A stretch of 5,975 nt of DNA from contig JAFMJU010000252.1 of the NCBI GenBank assembly GCA_017853285.1, positions 1 through 5,975 of the forward strand, written 5' to 3'. Shown in pieces: positions 5,918 through 5,975 of this stretch (the stretch's first letter is position 1; each line of letters begins with the position of its first letter). Origin of the DNA: Gemmataceae bacterium. GTDB lineage: Bacteria; Planctomycetota; Planctomycetia; Gemmatales; Gemmataceae. The notes below the pieces were generated by a model. It saw only the letters and a list, made by a program, of their open reading frames with translations. It searched no databases and had not been told where the DNA came from. The position numbers and the translations under genes were made by a program.

Positions 5918-5947
5918 CGACCCGGGAGGGGGGGCCAAGCGAACAGT

Positions 5948-5973
5948 GCCGGACCAGCTCTCGCCGGTCCGGC
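5948..5973. repeat. GC-rich inverted repeat upstream of hemF
   Basis: GCCGGACC (5948-5955) and GGTCCGGC (5966-5973) are perfect 8-base inverted copies around a 10-base loop. The stem is strong. It could end transcription of a gene to the right of the window, but on the - strand no T-run follows, and on the + strand the window stops two bases later. Its role is open. Confidence 0.45.
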
Positions 5974-5975
5974 CG

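Overview
The window is about 6 kb of moderately GC-rich bacterial chromosome (roughly 55-60% GC by eye). It is densely packed with housekeeping-type genes, and I see no mobile element, tRNA, rRNA or CRISPR array. Several traits are compatible with an aerobic member of the Planctomycetota or another PVC-group phylum. These are the HtrA protease whose second PDZ domain carries a GLHQWE-type motif, the small TPR protein, the btaA-btaB pair and a tiny COX24-like basic protein. This placement rests on remembered family resemblance and is not proven. HemF, an oxygen-dependent enzyme, supports aerobic life.

Left block, + strand: the 3' two-thirds or so of argC (arginine biosynthesis; its 5' end lies outside the window) is followed after 85 bases by btaA, and 38 bases later by btaB. 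The last two make a complete two-step route to the phosphorus-free betaine lipid DGTS. BtaA moves the 3-amino-3-carboxypropyl group of S-adenosylmethionine onto diacylglycerol, and BtaB trimethylates the amine.

Middle: a short TPR protein lies on the - strand, tail to tail with btaB (13-base gap). The 210-base gap between it and htrA should hold the two divergent promoters. It also contains a questionable 71-codon - strand frame whose stop overlaps the TPR start (ATGA), and a dyad just ahead of htrA. htrA (+) encodes a secreted trypsin-like protease with a full His-Asp-Ser triad and two PDZ domains.

Right block: downstream of htrA a 175-base AT-richer leader carries a perfect 14-base palindrome and a strong Shine-Dalgarno. 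These precede a 27-codon, extremely basic ORF that resembles the AURKAIP1/COX24 (mS38/bS22) ribosomal protein family. It is the easiest gene here to miss. hemF (- strand, coproporphyrinogen III oxidase of heme synthesis) faces it tail to tail. hemF has a well-formed sigma70-type promoter and a leader of about 130 bases, which places its start at an internal ATG and not at the longest open frame. A GC-rich inverted repeat closes the window.

The genes do not form a single pathway. The notable units are the betaine-lipid operon and the tiny putative ribosomal protein gene with its palindromic leader.
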